A DNA stretch of 10,298 nucleotides from Dehalococcoidia bacterium UBA6495 (lineage in GTDB: Bacteria; Chloroflexota; Dehalococcoidia; Lucifugimonadales; UBA826). Position numbers and translations under genes: made by a program. Every line of letters starts with the position of its first letter. Within the stretch, counting starts at the first letter, position 1. Location of the stretch: assembly GCA_002435305.1 (NCBI GenBank), contig DJMH01000098.1, forward strand, positions 1-10,298, written 5' to 3'. The notes under the pieces were generated by a model. That model was given only the letters and a program-made list of their open reading frames with translations. It did no database searches and was not told the DNA's origin. This document shows positions 1-6,725 of the stretch, piece after piece.

Positions 1-65
1 TTTTTTGGTTTTTTCCCGAAACCTATTATCGAATTAGCCCGTGACGCTATAAACACCCTAATCGG

Positions 66-93
66 TTAACGCAAATAAGTTAGTATTTATACT
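66..93 (+). promoter_or_regulatory. Candidate promoter for the NAD kinase operon
   Basis: A TATACT hexamer at 88-93 matches the -10 consensus at five of six positions. TTAACG at 66-71, 16 nt upstream, matches the -35 consensus at four of six. Transcription would begin near 100 and leave a leader of about 40 nt before the ATG at 140. The leader shows no clear Shine-Dalgarno sequence. The surroundings are very AT-rich, so chance matches are likely. The rest of 1-139 has only T-tracts at 1-6 and 9-14 and a weak GGTTT/AAACC pairing (7-11 with 19-23) that I cannot assign. Confidence 0.35.
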
Positions 94-139
94 ATAGATA
101 CTTAAAAACCGGTAAACACTCATATATCTGTTGGTGTTC

Positions 140-1039
140 ATGTCAAAAAATAAATTGATTGCCTTCATATACAACTCTCAAATGCCTGCCACAGAGGTCA
201 AGGCTAACGAAATCATCGATTCATTAGGAATTGAAAGTGTTTCATGGTTAAGTTCAGCAGGAAATTTTTCTGAGCACTCAGAAAAACTAAAAGAAACAAG
301 CTTGGTTATTGTCGTAGGCGGCGATGGGACAATACTAAGATCCGTAAGAGTAATAAGTCCCTATGAACTTCCTGTCGTTGGAATAAAGATGGGAAAGGTG
401 GGATTTATAGCGGAATTAACACCAGAGGAAGCTATTTCAGCACTTCCTAAATACATAAATTACCAATCGGAAAAAGGCAACGGTAACGGTATAAGAACTG
501 AGAAACGAATGATGCTGCAAGCCGACGTAATTCCTACAAAAGGTGGGGGGCCCAGACTATCCATACATGCTCTAAACGACATCACAGTTGGAAGCAGAAA
601 AGTCTCCAGACTGGTAGAACTTGAAGCTTCTGTAAACCATGTTCATTTAACCAATTACAGAGCTGACGCTGTAATAGTATCTACTGCGACTGGAAGCACA
701 GGCTATGCCCTTTCAGCTGGAGGACCCATAGTTTTTCCTGAAGCTCAAATGATGATATTGCAGCCGGTAGCAGCACATACAGGCCTTCGAGATGCTTTGG
801 TACTCCACCCAGAATCGACCGTTGAGCTTCAGGCTTCCAAGAATTATTTAGCGTCTATCAGCGCAGATGGATTTGTCGATTCAGATGTGGATCCAGGAGA
901 AAAAGTTATAGTAAAGAAAAGTCCTTATAATGCTAGATTCTTACGTTCAGAAAAACCAGATTTCTTTTATACCGCTTTGAATATGCGACTTGGCCTCGCA
1001 TACAGATCACAACGCCCACCTGAAGATCCGGGAGAGTAA
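140..1039 (+). CDS. nadK: NAD kinase (ATP/polyphosphate-dependent NAD+ 2'-phosphorylation)
   Basis: Cytoplasmic enzyme that phosphorylates NAD+ to NADP+, the only de novo source of NADP. The 299-residue product has the family's usual length and landmarks. GGDGT is at residues 60-64 (D62 would be the catalytic aspartate), a GIKMGKVGF segment at about 81-89, an LND motif at 145-147 for the NE/D nucleotide-contact site, and the long STATGSTGYALSAGGPI signature at about 181-197. The segment that normally reads GxNxGxxGF has lysine (K83) in place of the usual asparagine. In-frame TTG (131) and GTG (134) starts also exist. I chose the ATG at 140 because it is the first standard codon and no Shine-Dalgarno sequence favours the others. 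It is the first gene of a probable three-gene operon; the Nudix gene begins 7 nt after its stop, and its ribosome-binding site lies inside the nadK 3' end. Confidence 0.95.
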   Translation: MSKNKLIAFIYNSQMPATEVKANEIIDSLGIESVSWLSSAGNFSEHSEKLKETSLVIVVGGDGTILRSVRVISPYELPVVGIKMGKVGFIAELTPEEAISALPKYINYQSEKGNGNGIRTEKRMMLQADVIPTKGGGPRLSIHALNDITVGSRKVSRLVELEASVNHVHLTNYRADAVIVSTATGSTGYALSAGGPIVFPEAQMMILQPVAAHTGLRDALVLHPESTVELQASKNYLASISADGFVDSDVDPGEKVIVKKSPYNARFLRSEKPDFFYTALNMRLGLAYRSQRPPEDPGE

Positions 1040-1046
1040 ACAAAGT

Positions 1047-1583
1047 ATGGAAAATTTTGATCTTGACCGAATTATAGACAGTAAGAAGATTTATCAGGGT
1101 AGCATTATAAATGTGAAAATTGATAATGTGCTTCTAAAAACCGGGATCAAAGCCTCAAGAGAGGTCGTTGAACACAGACCAGCTGTCGCTATCGTTCCAG
1201 TAGATTCGGAAAATAATGTACTTCTTGTCCGACAATATAGACACCCAGCGAAAAGTGACCTATTAGAAGTGCCAGCTGGAATGATAGAAATTGGAGAAGA
1301 ACCGGAAATGGCCGCCATCCGAGAGCTCCAAGAAGAGGTAGGATACACTTCAAGAAATCTTAGGCTATTATTTGGATTCTGGACGAGTCCCGGTTTTACG
1401 GATGAATACATTTATGGCTATTTAGCTCAAGATTTAGTAGAGAGAAGACTGCCCCGAGATTTCGACGAAGATATTTCAGTTGAGAAAATACCTATTAAGA
1501 GAATACAAAAACTTATAAGGTTGGGAGAAATACAAGACGCCAAAAGCATCGCACTTTTAATGACTCTAGAAACGACAATGTAA
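1047..1583 (+). CDS. Nudix hydrolase, ADP-ribose pyrophosphatase type
   Basis: Predicted to hydrolyse ADP-ribose or a similar nucleoside diphosphate sugar to AMP plus a sugar phosphate, using divalent metal. The 178-residue protein has a complete Nudix box at residues 78-100 (G, five residues, E, seven residues, then RELQEEVGY), including the REUxEExGU core that binds metal. Just ahead are VRQYR (61-65) and EVPAGMIE (74-81), and downstream is SPGFTDE (114-120). These surrounding motifs are typical of the ADP-ribose pyrophosphatase (NudF-like) subgroup, not of MutT. The ATG at 1047 is preceded by GGGAGAG at 1030-1036, inside the end of nadK. A longer reading from 990 overlaps nadK and adds residues that do not fit the family. 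Its place after nadK suggests a role in NAD(P) turnover; the exact substrate is inference. Confidence 0.9.
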   Translation: MENFDLDRIIDSKKIYQGSIINVKIDNVLLKTGIKASREVVEHRPAVAIVPVDSENNVLLVRQYRHPAKSDLLEVPAGMIEIGEEPEMAAIRELQEEVGYTSRNLRLLFGFWTSPGFTDEYIYGYLAQDLVERRLPRDFDEDISVEKIPIKRIQKLIRLGEIQDAKSIALLMTLETTM

Positions 1584-1606
1584 AAATACTGTATGTAGGT
1601 GACAAA

Positions 1607-2965
1607 ATGACAAACCTCGATCAAATGTTTCAGCAAATCGAAGATTTGGAAGGAGATCTTATAGCGTTAGAACAGGCTTTAGTTCGAATTCCGTCAGTTA
1701 ATACTGGATTTATGCCAACAGGCGACGAAACTCCAGTATGCAAATACATATCAGACTGGTTATCTAAAGCAGGAATAGAATCTGAAATCCTGGAGTCATC
1801 ACCGAACAGAGGAAATATTATTGCCAACATCGATGGGACTTCTGGCAAGCTTGGCCTTTTATTCATGTCACACACAGATGTCGTGCCCGTGGAAGATGAG
1901 GATAAATGGACCTTTCCCCCATTCAGTGCGGAAATACATCAAGGTCGAATCTACGGCCGGGGCGCCTCGGATTGCAAAGGCCTCCTTTCGGCACAATTGA
2001 TGGCCATGAAGGTGTTAAAGCAAAACGGAGTGGTATTAAAAGACGGATTATCCCTAGTTTCAGGTGCTGACGAAGAGCATGGAGGAAGATATGGATTTGG
2101 ATGGTTGGCAGAAAACTATCCAGAGAAATTACAGGCTCCGTTCGCTGTTAACGAGGGAGGAGGATCCCCTATTGAGGCCGCAGGGTCTTTAACATATGTT
2201 TTAGGGGTCGGCGAAAAAGGCCGATTACAAATCGAAATAGATGTAAAAGGGGTCAGTTCACATGCGTCGGTCCCATGGCAAGGAACCAACGCCCTTTTCA
2301 GATTGTCTCAAGTACTTAATAGAATAGAAGGATACGAGGCAGAAAGAGATACTTCCACCAGTTTGTTCGAACACTTGTCTACATTCGCGATCGAACACAA
2401 ACCATCATCCGACAACGTAGATGAAATTATTAAAGAGCAAGAAGAAGAGAACCCAAGGTTTGCATCCATGCTTAGAGCTTTATCAAGAATGACAATAACT
2501 CCAACTATGATTAATGGAGGAATTAAATCAAATAGTGTACCGGAACAAATTAGGCTCACTTGTGACGTGAGAACGTTACCCCACCAGAGTGACGATTACC
2601 TCAGAGATGAGCTGGATAAAATATTAGAGGGGATACCCGGAGTGGAATATTCCATAGATTATATGGCTGTTCCTAATTCATCCCCATTTGAAACCGAACT
2701 CATGACCAGCTTGCATGAGGCTACTAAAAAAGCTGTAGACCGAGAGGACGTGCAGTTTGTTCCGGCTATTAGTACTGGATTCACAGATTCTAGGTTTACC
2801 AGACCTCTGGGGGTAACTACTTACGGATTTTCAGGGTCTCACCCAGACGACGATCCGATGCTCAGTAAAGCCCATGGGACAGATGAATCTGTAGGAATCA
2901 AAAGTCTAGTCAGTGGAACGAAAGTCATGCTACATTTGGCTTATGACATGCTGGCTGAAAAATAA
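1607..2965 (+). CDS. M20-family metallohydrolase (peptidase/deacylase/desuccinylase-like)
   Basis: A 452-residue member of the M20 (ArgE/DapE/CPG2/PM20D1) family: dizinc enzymes that cleave peptide or N-acyl amide bonds. The metal and catalytic set appears complete: H89 and D91 in SHTDVVP, bridging D122 in GRGASDCKG, general base E156 and ligand E157 in ADEEHGG, E183 in NEGGG, and H423 in KAHGTDE. Residues of about 200-315 form the inserted dimerisation domain, with the SSHAS histidine (H219) that usually reaches into the partner's active site. There is no signal peptide, so it should be cytoplasmic. AGGTGA at 1597-1602, 4 nt before the ATG, supports the start. It follows the Nudix gene by 23 nt. 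Substrate cannot be told: the sequence resembles the broad ArgE/DapE and PM20D1-like groups, and an amino-acid biosynthetic role is not supported by neighbours. Confidence 0.9.
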   Translation: MTNLDQMFQQIEDLEGDLIALEQALVRIPSVNTGFMPTGDETPVCKYISDWLSKAGIESEILESSPNRGNIIANIDGTSGKLGLLFMSHTDVVPVEDEDKWTFPPFSAEIHQGRIYGRGASDCKGLLSAQLMAMKVLKQNGVVLKDGLSLVSGADEEHGGRYGFGWLAENYPEKLQAPFAVNEGGGSPIEAAGSLTYVLGVGEKGRLQIEIDVKGVSSHASVPWQGTNALFRLSQVLNRIEGYEAERDTSTSLFEHLSTFAIEHKPSSDNVDEIIKEQEEENPRFASMLRALSRMTITPTMINGGIKSNSVPEQIRLTCDVRTLPHQSDDYLRDELDKILEGIPGVEYSIDYMAVPNSSPFETELMTSLHEATKKAVDREDVQFVPAISTGFTDSRFTRPLGVTTYGFSGSHPDDDPMLSKAHGTDESVGIKSLVSGTKVMLHLAYDMLAEK

Positions 2966-2974
2966 CCCAGTTAT
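2958..2974 (-). terminator. Weak candidate intrinsic terminator for the enolase-superfamily gene
   Basis: Read on the minus strand, ATAAC-TGG-GTTAT (2974 to 2962) could form a 5-bp stem with a 3-nt loop, and its 3' end runs into a tract of five T (2962-2958). It lies 9 nt beyond the stop of the minus-strand gene and overlaps the last codon and stop of the M20 gene. The stem is short and AT-rich, so it is a suggestion only. No better terminator is visible in the 17-nt convergent gap. Confidence 0.3.
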
Positions 2975-2982
2975 CACTAAAA

Positions 2983-4113
2983 CTAGAATGAAAAGTATTC
3001 ACCATATTTTTTGAAAGCTGTCTTTGACAGGGCGGCCCCTAACCCAATACCCATCGGCATCTCAATACGACCGTTTCTTACAATCTCGTGTGGAGATATC
3101 AATTCATGCCTGTAGTCAATTTCTTCTATCGCATGTTCCAGTAAAACCTTTTTATTTAATGCCGCGCAAACGTGGGCTGAGGCGAGAAGAGATATTGGGC
3201 CGGACGGACAATGAGGGGAGAAATTGATACCGTTATCGTGAGCATTATTAGCGATTCGGACAGCTTCCTGAACTCCACCACAATATTTAATATCTGGCAT
3301 GATAGTTTGGACTGACTCGAGTTGGACAAGAGAATCAAAAAATTCTTCTCCATACCCAGATTCTCCCCCCGCTAATGGTATAGCGATTTCATTAGAAATT
3401 CTGGCTAATCGTTCAGGATAATTAATCGGGTCTAAAGGTTCTTCAAACCAACCAATCCCTATCGGTTGGATTAGAGAGGCTACAATCTTAGATGATGATT
3501 CTTCGAATCTACCATGGCAATCAACGAGAATTTCAACATCTATTCCAACACTTTCCCTAACGGCCGAAAGCCTGTTTAATCCAATCTTGACAACACCACT
3601 TATATCTTGAGGATTGGGGTGAGTTACCTCATCAAAAGGGGCACATTTGATGACTTTAAACCCCCTGCAAACAGCCTCATAAGCGGCTTTCGCAAAATCA
3701 TTCGGTGACCTATCAGTTGCAAATAATCCCCTATTGATGTTGGCATATAAATCTATAGATACAGGTGCTTTCCCACTGAGGTATTCACATAAAGGTAAAC
3801 TTCTTTCCATAGAACGGAATTGACTAATTGCACTCCGAACTGAACTTAGGGCAACTGCCATAGTGGAGCCATTTTTTACCTGTCGTGACAACCCTAGATT
3901 TTTTTCCAGCGATTTTTCTTCCGGCAGATCTTCGGATCTGAATTTATTAAGCATTTCATGCATCAACCTTCCGACCTCATCAGATTCAGTGCCTTTTGTG
4001 AACTCAACGTAAGTGTCTCGGCCAGAAGCATCTTTAATCCAAACAAAATACCAGGTGGTGTTCTTAGTTATTTCATATCTTACAAATTTCCATGAATGTA
4101 ATAATAATGTCAT
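2983..4113 (-). CDS. Enolase-superfamily enzyme, mandelate racemase/sugar-acid dehydratase-like
   Basis: A 376-residue protein of the mandelate racemase/muconate-lactonising group (COG4948), whose members abstract a proton alpha to a carboxylate, commonly to dehydrate sugar acids. The barrel-domain residues are readable: K153 and K156 in GFKVIK, metal ligands in VDCHGRF (D198), WFEEP (E224/E225) and GGESG (E251), D274 in MPDIK and H301 in SPHCPSGP as the probable Asp-His dyad, and E327 in LLEHA. The SPHxPSGP and DxHGRF forms recall galactonate-type dehydratases. The N-terminal cap domain (1-115) is poorly conserved: the usual GEA/T loop appears as YVEFTKG. The ATG at 4113 has a weak AATAGGT site about 11 nt upstream. 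It stands alone on the minus strand, divergent from the PAC2 gene and convergent with the M20 gene. Substrate is unknown. Confidence 0.85.
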   Translation of the reverse strand: MTLLLHSWKFVRYEITKNTTWYFVWIKDASGRDTYVEFTKGTESDEVGRLMHEMLNKFRSEDLPEEKSLEKNLGLSRQVKNGSTMAVALSSVRSAISQFRSMERSLPLCEYLSGKAPVSIDLYANINRGLFATDRSPNDFAKAAYEAVCRGFKVIKCAPFDEVTHPNPQDISGVVKIGLNRLSAVRESVGIDVEILVDCHGRFEESSSKIVASLIQPIGIGWFEEPLDPINYPERLARISNEIAIPLAGGESGYGEEFFDSLVQLESVQTIMPDIKYCGGVQEAVRIANNAHDNGINFSPHCPSGPISLLASAHVCAALNKKVLLEHAIEEIDYRHELISPHEIVRNGRIEMPMGIGLGAALSKTAFKKYGEYFSF

Positions 4114-4282
4114 ATGGTGTGGCTACCTATTGAAAATTCTTAGCATTTTTAGGTTTCAAGTATATACAGAATTAATTAACCCATTTGACCTAAGCACAAT
4201 ATCATGGCATTTAAAAAAATTTGTTGGATTATATGGTGTAAAGTGTTAAACTCGGATAAATTCAGCAGCAACGGAGCAGCAT
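4114..4282. promoter_or_regulatory. Divergent promoter region between the enolase-like and PAC2 genes
   Basis: This 169-nt AT-rich stretch must carry start signals for both flanking genes. For the minus strand, TATACT (complement of 4159-4164) is a good -10 hexamer about 45 nt before the ATG, but no convincing -35 accompanies it. For the plus strand, TTGGAT (4224-4229) and TAAACT (4247-4252) are 17 nt apart, each only a partial match; TTGACC at 4185-4190 is a better -35 but lacks a good -10. GGAG at 4273-4276 is the PAC2 ribosome-binding site, 6 nt before its ATG. I see no strong palindrome or riboswitch-like structure here. Confidence 0.45.
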
Positions 4283-5167
4283 ATGGACGGCTTGATCGTT
4301 CACGAGACCCCTAAGACAAAGCTTGCTACTATGGTGGTAGCTTTCGCAGGATGGCCAGATGCTGCTGAGGCAGCCACCAGGGCAATAAGGTACATGGTAC
4401 GAAAGCTACCAAGTAAAAAGATTGCTGAGATAGATCCCGAAAATTATTATGACTTCACGGTCAACCGGCCTCAAACCCGGATTAACAGGCGGAAAGACCG
4501 GATTATAAAGTGGCCCGCAAACGAATTCTACAGCTACATTCCTGAAGAGAAGCCAGATAATGGGCTTCTGATGTATGTGGGAACCGAACCAAACCTTAAA
4601 TGGAGAACATTTTCTGATACAGTTCTAGAGGTAGCGAAATTATCTGGAGTTGAGCTAATTATATCGCTAGGCGCCTTACTGGACGCGGTACCGCACACTA
4701 GAGAAGTTAGAATAACTGGTAGAGCTAGCAGTAAGGAGTTAAGTAAAAAGGCGAGATGGTTAGGAATAAGAAATTCTGGTTATCAAGGACCCACCGGAAT
4801 CCATTCTGCTTTCGCTGAAGCATGCGCGAAGAATCATATCCCTCATGCAAATATTTGGGGCCATTGTCCTCATTATGTACAAACTTCTCCAAATCCTGTA
4901 ACTAGTTTTGCCTTGCTTGAGCGGCTTAAAAGCCTTGTGGACATCGACTTAGATATGAGTGAACTAGATTTAGCTGGACAAGCTTTCAGGGAGGAAATCT
5001 CCAATGCGATCGCAAAACAACCTGATGTCAGCTCATACGTATCTCGCCTCGAACACCAATATGATGAAGCAAAAAGTTCTCAAAATGAGATGCCAACTGG
5101 AACCGATATGGTGAAGGAAATTGAAAATTTCCTAAAAAGTCAGTCAAGTGGACAGGAACAAGAATAA
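4283..5167 (+). CDS. PAC2-family protein (proteasome assembly chaperone 2-like fold)
   Basis: A 294-residue protein of the PAC2 family, found in actinobacteria, archaea, Chloroflexota and, as proteasome-assembly chaperones, in eukaryotes. In bacteria its function is not settled. Recognition rests on AFAGWPDAAEAAT near the N-terminus (20-32), the middle ISLGALLDAVPHTR (about 126-139), GYQGPTGIHSAFAEAC (about 166-181) and the WGHCPHYVQTSPNP stretch (about 191-204) that leads into a C-terminal helical tail rich in charged residues (about 240-294). No signal peptide or membrane segment is seen, so it should be cytoplasmic. GGAG (4273-4276) precedes the ATG by 6 nt. It leads a likely operon with the small protein and the alpha/beta hydrolase. 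No proteasome subunit gene is in the window, so a link to proteolysis cannot be argued from context. Confidence 0.85.
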   Translation: MDGLIVHETPKTKLATMVVAFAGWPDAAEAATRAIRYMVRKLPSKKIAEIDPENYYDFTVNRPQTRINRRKDRIIKWPANEFYSYIPEEKPDNGLLMYVGTEPNLKWRTFSDTVLEVAKLSGVELIISLGALLDAVPHTREVRITGRASSKELSKKARWLGIRNSGYQGPTGIHSAFAEACAKNHIPHANIWGHCPHYVQTSPNPVTSFALLERLKSLVDIDLDMSELDLAGQAFREEISNAIAKQPDVSSYVSRLEHQYDEAKSSQNEMPTGTDMVKEIENFLKSQSSGQEQE

Positions 5168-5196
5168 GAAGATTCATAATGGCGGATATCCAATAA

Positions 5197-5544
5197 GTGC
5201 CGCATTTATCAATTGACCCAGACTACTACCGAACCCTTTTCGATCGTTGGACAAATGACATTGCAATGCTCCCTGATTTTCCGACCGAGCTAAAAGAGAA
5301 ATTGGTTGCACTTCATTTCATAATGCTGGCTTTTGCTGAAGGTGAGGAATATTCGGAAGATGCGATTCACGAAGGAATAAAAGACAGAAACCTGTTTTCT
5401 GTCGACCATGTTCAAATAAGAATTAACCTTCTTCAACAAGGTTTCATTGTTAGATTTGAAAAAGAATCTGAATTCATCTACCAAACATCCAAAGAGTTTT
5501 TGAAACATGCTCAATGGGATAGTTCAATACCGGGAGCTATGTAA
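5197..5544 (+). CDS. Small DUF2087-like protein, possible winged-helix fold
   Basis: A 115-residue acidic protein with no signal peptide. The segment from LPDFPTELKEKLVAL (about 25-39) through FAEGEEYSEDAIHEGI (about 46-61), a DHVQIRINLLQQGFI stretch (about 70-84) and a closing ESEFIYQ (about 90-96) has the spacing of DUF2087. That domain usually reads as fP.K.k+L, then F..g..YsE.EvNe.L, then D...lRr.Lvd.G.l.R...g..Y, and looks like a small winged helix. The match is by eye and loose, and DNA binding is not established. The start is GTG at 5197, placed directly after an in-frame TAA. A short ATG-led reading (5179-5196) in the same frame ends at that TAA. A weak GGCGGAT (5181-5187) could serve as ribosome-binding site. 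It follows the PAC2 gene by 29 nt and is probably co-transcribed. Confidence 0.65.
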   Translation: MPHLSIDPDYYRTLFDRWTNDIAMLPDFPTELKEKLVALHFIMLAFAEGEEYSEDAIHEGIKDRNLFSVDHVQIRINLLQQGFIVRFEKESEFIYQTSKEFLKHAQWDSSIPGAM

Positions 5545-5591
5545 TAAATAATCGAGAAAGCCAAGACGATTTAATAGATATCGGACCCATA

Positions 5592-6428
5592 TTGATTAAT
5601 TGTCGTGATTGGGGTGGTCAAGGCAAGAATATCGTATTAATTCATGGGCTAGCATCAAATTGTAGCATCTGGGATCTAGTTGGCCCGCTTTTAGCAAAAA
5701 CCAATTCAGTTAAAGCAATAGACCAAAGAGGCCATGGATTGTCCTCTAAACCAAATCAGGGATACGATTTCGAGACGGTCACAAATGATTTACATTTATT
5801 CCTAAAAACCAATAAAATTGATAATCCATTGTTGGTTGGTCATTCATGGGGAGGTAGTGTTGCATTGAATTTTGCAGCCCATCACCCTGAAATGATAAGC
5901 GGTCTCTGCCTTATCGATGGAGGGTTAATCGAAATATCTTCCATACCAGGTAACTCTTTGGAAAAAGCCCTTGTGGATATGGCTCCTCCTTTATTTAACA
6001 ACCTAACGGAAGAATTTCTTAGACAACGAATTGCAGAAAGAGACTGGGGGGAGCGGGATAGTCTCTCCCTTCAGAACGATCTAGCTAATATTGTAATGGC
6101 AAACTTTCAAGAAATTCCCGACGGGACCATAACACCTCGATTTAAGAGAAGTAATCACTTGCAAGTGGTAGAAGCTTTCTGGAATCATCAACCTTCCTCT
6201 TTATTTTCCTCAGTAAAATGCCCGGTACTAAACATGCCAGCTAGGTTGAATGATGATGAAACTTCCAGACAAACACTTAGGAAAAACTTGATAGTTCAGG
6301 CAGTAAAACACATAGAAAAATTCGAAACGGTATGGCTAGAGCATAGCATCCACGATGTACCGCTTCAAAGGCCTATTCTGGTCGCATCCACGATCTCTAG
6401 TCATCTAAAAGAAGGATTTTTTAATTAA
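5592..6428 (+). CDS. Alpha/beta-hydrolase fold enzyme (esterase/C-C hydrolase-like), start uncertain
   Basis: Cytoplasmic alpha/beta hydrolase of unknown substrate. Read from TTG 5592 it has 278 residues: oxyanion-hole HG at 18-19 (VLIHGLASN), the DQRGHGLS segment (44-51), nucleophile elbow GHSWGG with S85, and the histidine in HSIHDVP (H254) near the C-terminus. The acid is probably after strand 6 (D109 in LIDGG) or strand 7 (D221/D222). A cap of about 120-205 precedes the last strands. The only start codon of standard type is the TTG, yet the frame is open upstream to 5523. The upstream codons 5568-5591 (DLIDIGPI) resemble the first strand normally found before RDWGG. The true start may therefore be upstream at a non-standard codon, or the 5' end may be altered. 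It lies 47 nt after the previous gene and its stop overlaps that of the opposing small gene. Confidence 0.85.
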   Translation: MINCRDWGGQGKNIVLIHGLASNCSIWDLVGPLLAKTNSVKAIDQRGHGLSSKPNQGYDFETVTNDLHLFLKTNKIDNPLLVGHSWGGSVALNFAAHHPEMISGLCLIDGGLIEISSIPGNSLEKALVDMAPPLFNNLTEEFLRQRIAERDWGERDSLSLQNDLANIVMANFQEIPDGTITPRFKRSNHLQVVEAFWNHQPSSLFSSVKCPVLNMPARLNDDETSRQTLRKNLIVQAVKHIEKFETVWLEHSIHDVPLQRPILVASTISSHLKEGFFN

Positions 6429-6676
6429 GCAACTTTGATTGTGTCAGCCAAAAAATAATATGGTACATTCCACGTCCCTACATGTCCCATATCTACAACA
6501 GCTTTATTAGCATAAAGTTTTTTTACGATACCCCTGCTACCAGTAATTGGTCCACCACTAACATTCCCAAGATACAAAACCTCTTGGCCACTGTCTATAT
6601 TTAGGCCATTTTGAAAGGTAGCATAGCGGCCAGCTTCATGGGTCAGAGATAAGGTCAACTGTAACGATTGATTCAT
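6425..6676 (-). CDS. Small orphan protein, beta-rich, SH3-like barrel suspected
   Basis: I do not recognise this 83-residue protein. Its composition and pattern of alternating hydrophobic residues suggest a small beta barrel. GQEVLYLGN (30-38), then GSRGIVKKLYANKAVVDMG (46-64), then GTWNVPYYFL (67-76) look like strand-turn-strand units of an SH3- or KOW-like fold. There is no signal peptide or membrane segment. It is a real gene by signal: AAGGTG (complement of 6682-6687) sits 5 nt before the ATG, and a near-consensus promoter lies upstream. It is transcribed alone and its TAA shares 4 nt (TTAA, 6425-6428) with the hydrolase stop. The promoter carries an operator-like palindrome, so the gene is probably repressed in normal growth. 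Function cannot be assigned. Confidence 0.75.
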   Translation of the reverse strand: MNQSLQLTLSLTHEAGRYATFQNGLNIDSGQEVLYLGNVSGGPITGSRGIVKKLYANKAVVDMGHVGTWNVPYYFLADTIKVA

Positions 6677-6704
6677 AGGAGCACCTTGTAGAATAATCTA
6701 ATTT

Positions 6705-6725
6705 AGAACATTTTAGAACAGAACA
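6705..6725 (+). repeat. Phased AGAACA half-site repeats beside the operator
   Basis: AGAACA occurs at 6705-6710, 6715-6720 and 6720-6725, and as its complement TGTTCT at 6728-6733. The first two copies lie in a repeated TTTAGAACA unit (6702-6710 and 6712-6720), exactly 10 bp apart, so they face the same side of the helix. They cover the -10 and start region of the minus-strand promoter and could be accessory half-sites for the protein bound at 6718-6735. Confidence 0.45.

Noticed and set aside
7..23. GGTTT/AAACC hairpin near the left edge as a terminator of an upstream gene
   Set aside because: The stem is only 5 bp, no T-tract follows on either strand in the right order, and the upstream gene is outside the window.
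990..1046. Longer N-terminus for the Nudix protein overlapping nadK
   Set aside because: The ATG at 1047 has a good GGGAGAG site upstream and matches the family N-terminus; the extension is just out-of-frame nadK sequence.
4185..4213. TTGACC as a -35 for the PAC2 gene
   Set aside because: The 17-nt-spaced hexamer (CATTTA) and those at nearby spacings are poor -10 matches, so I did not list it as a separate promoter.
4013..4249. Plus-strand open frame across the enolase start and the divergent region
   Set aside because: It is antisense to the enolase N-terminus for much of its length, has no recognisable domain, and ends in the AT-rich promoter region. It reads as a shadow frame.
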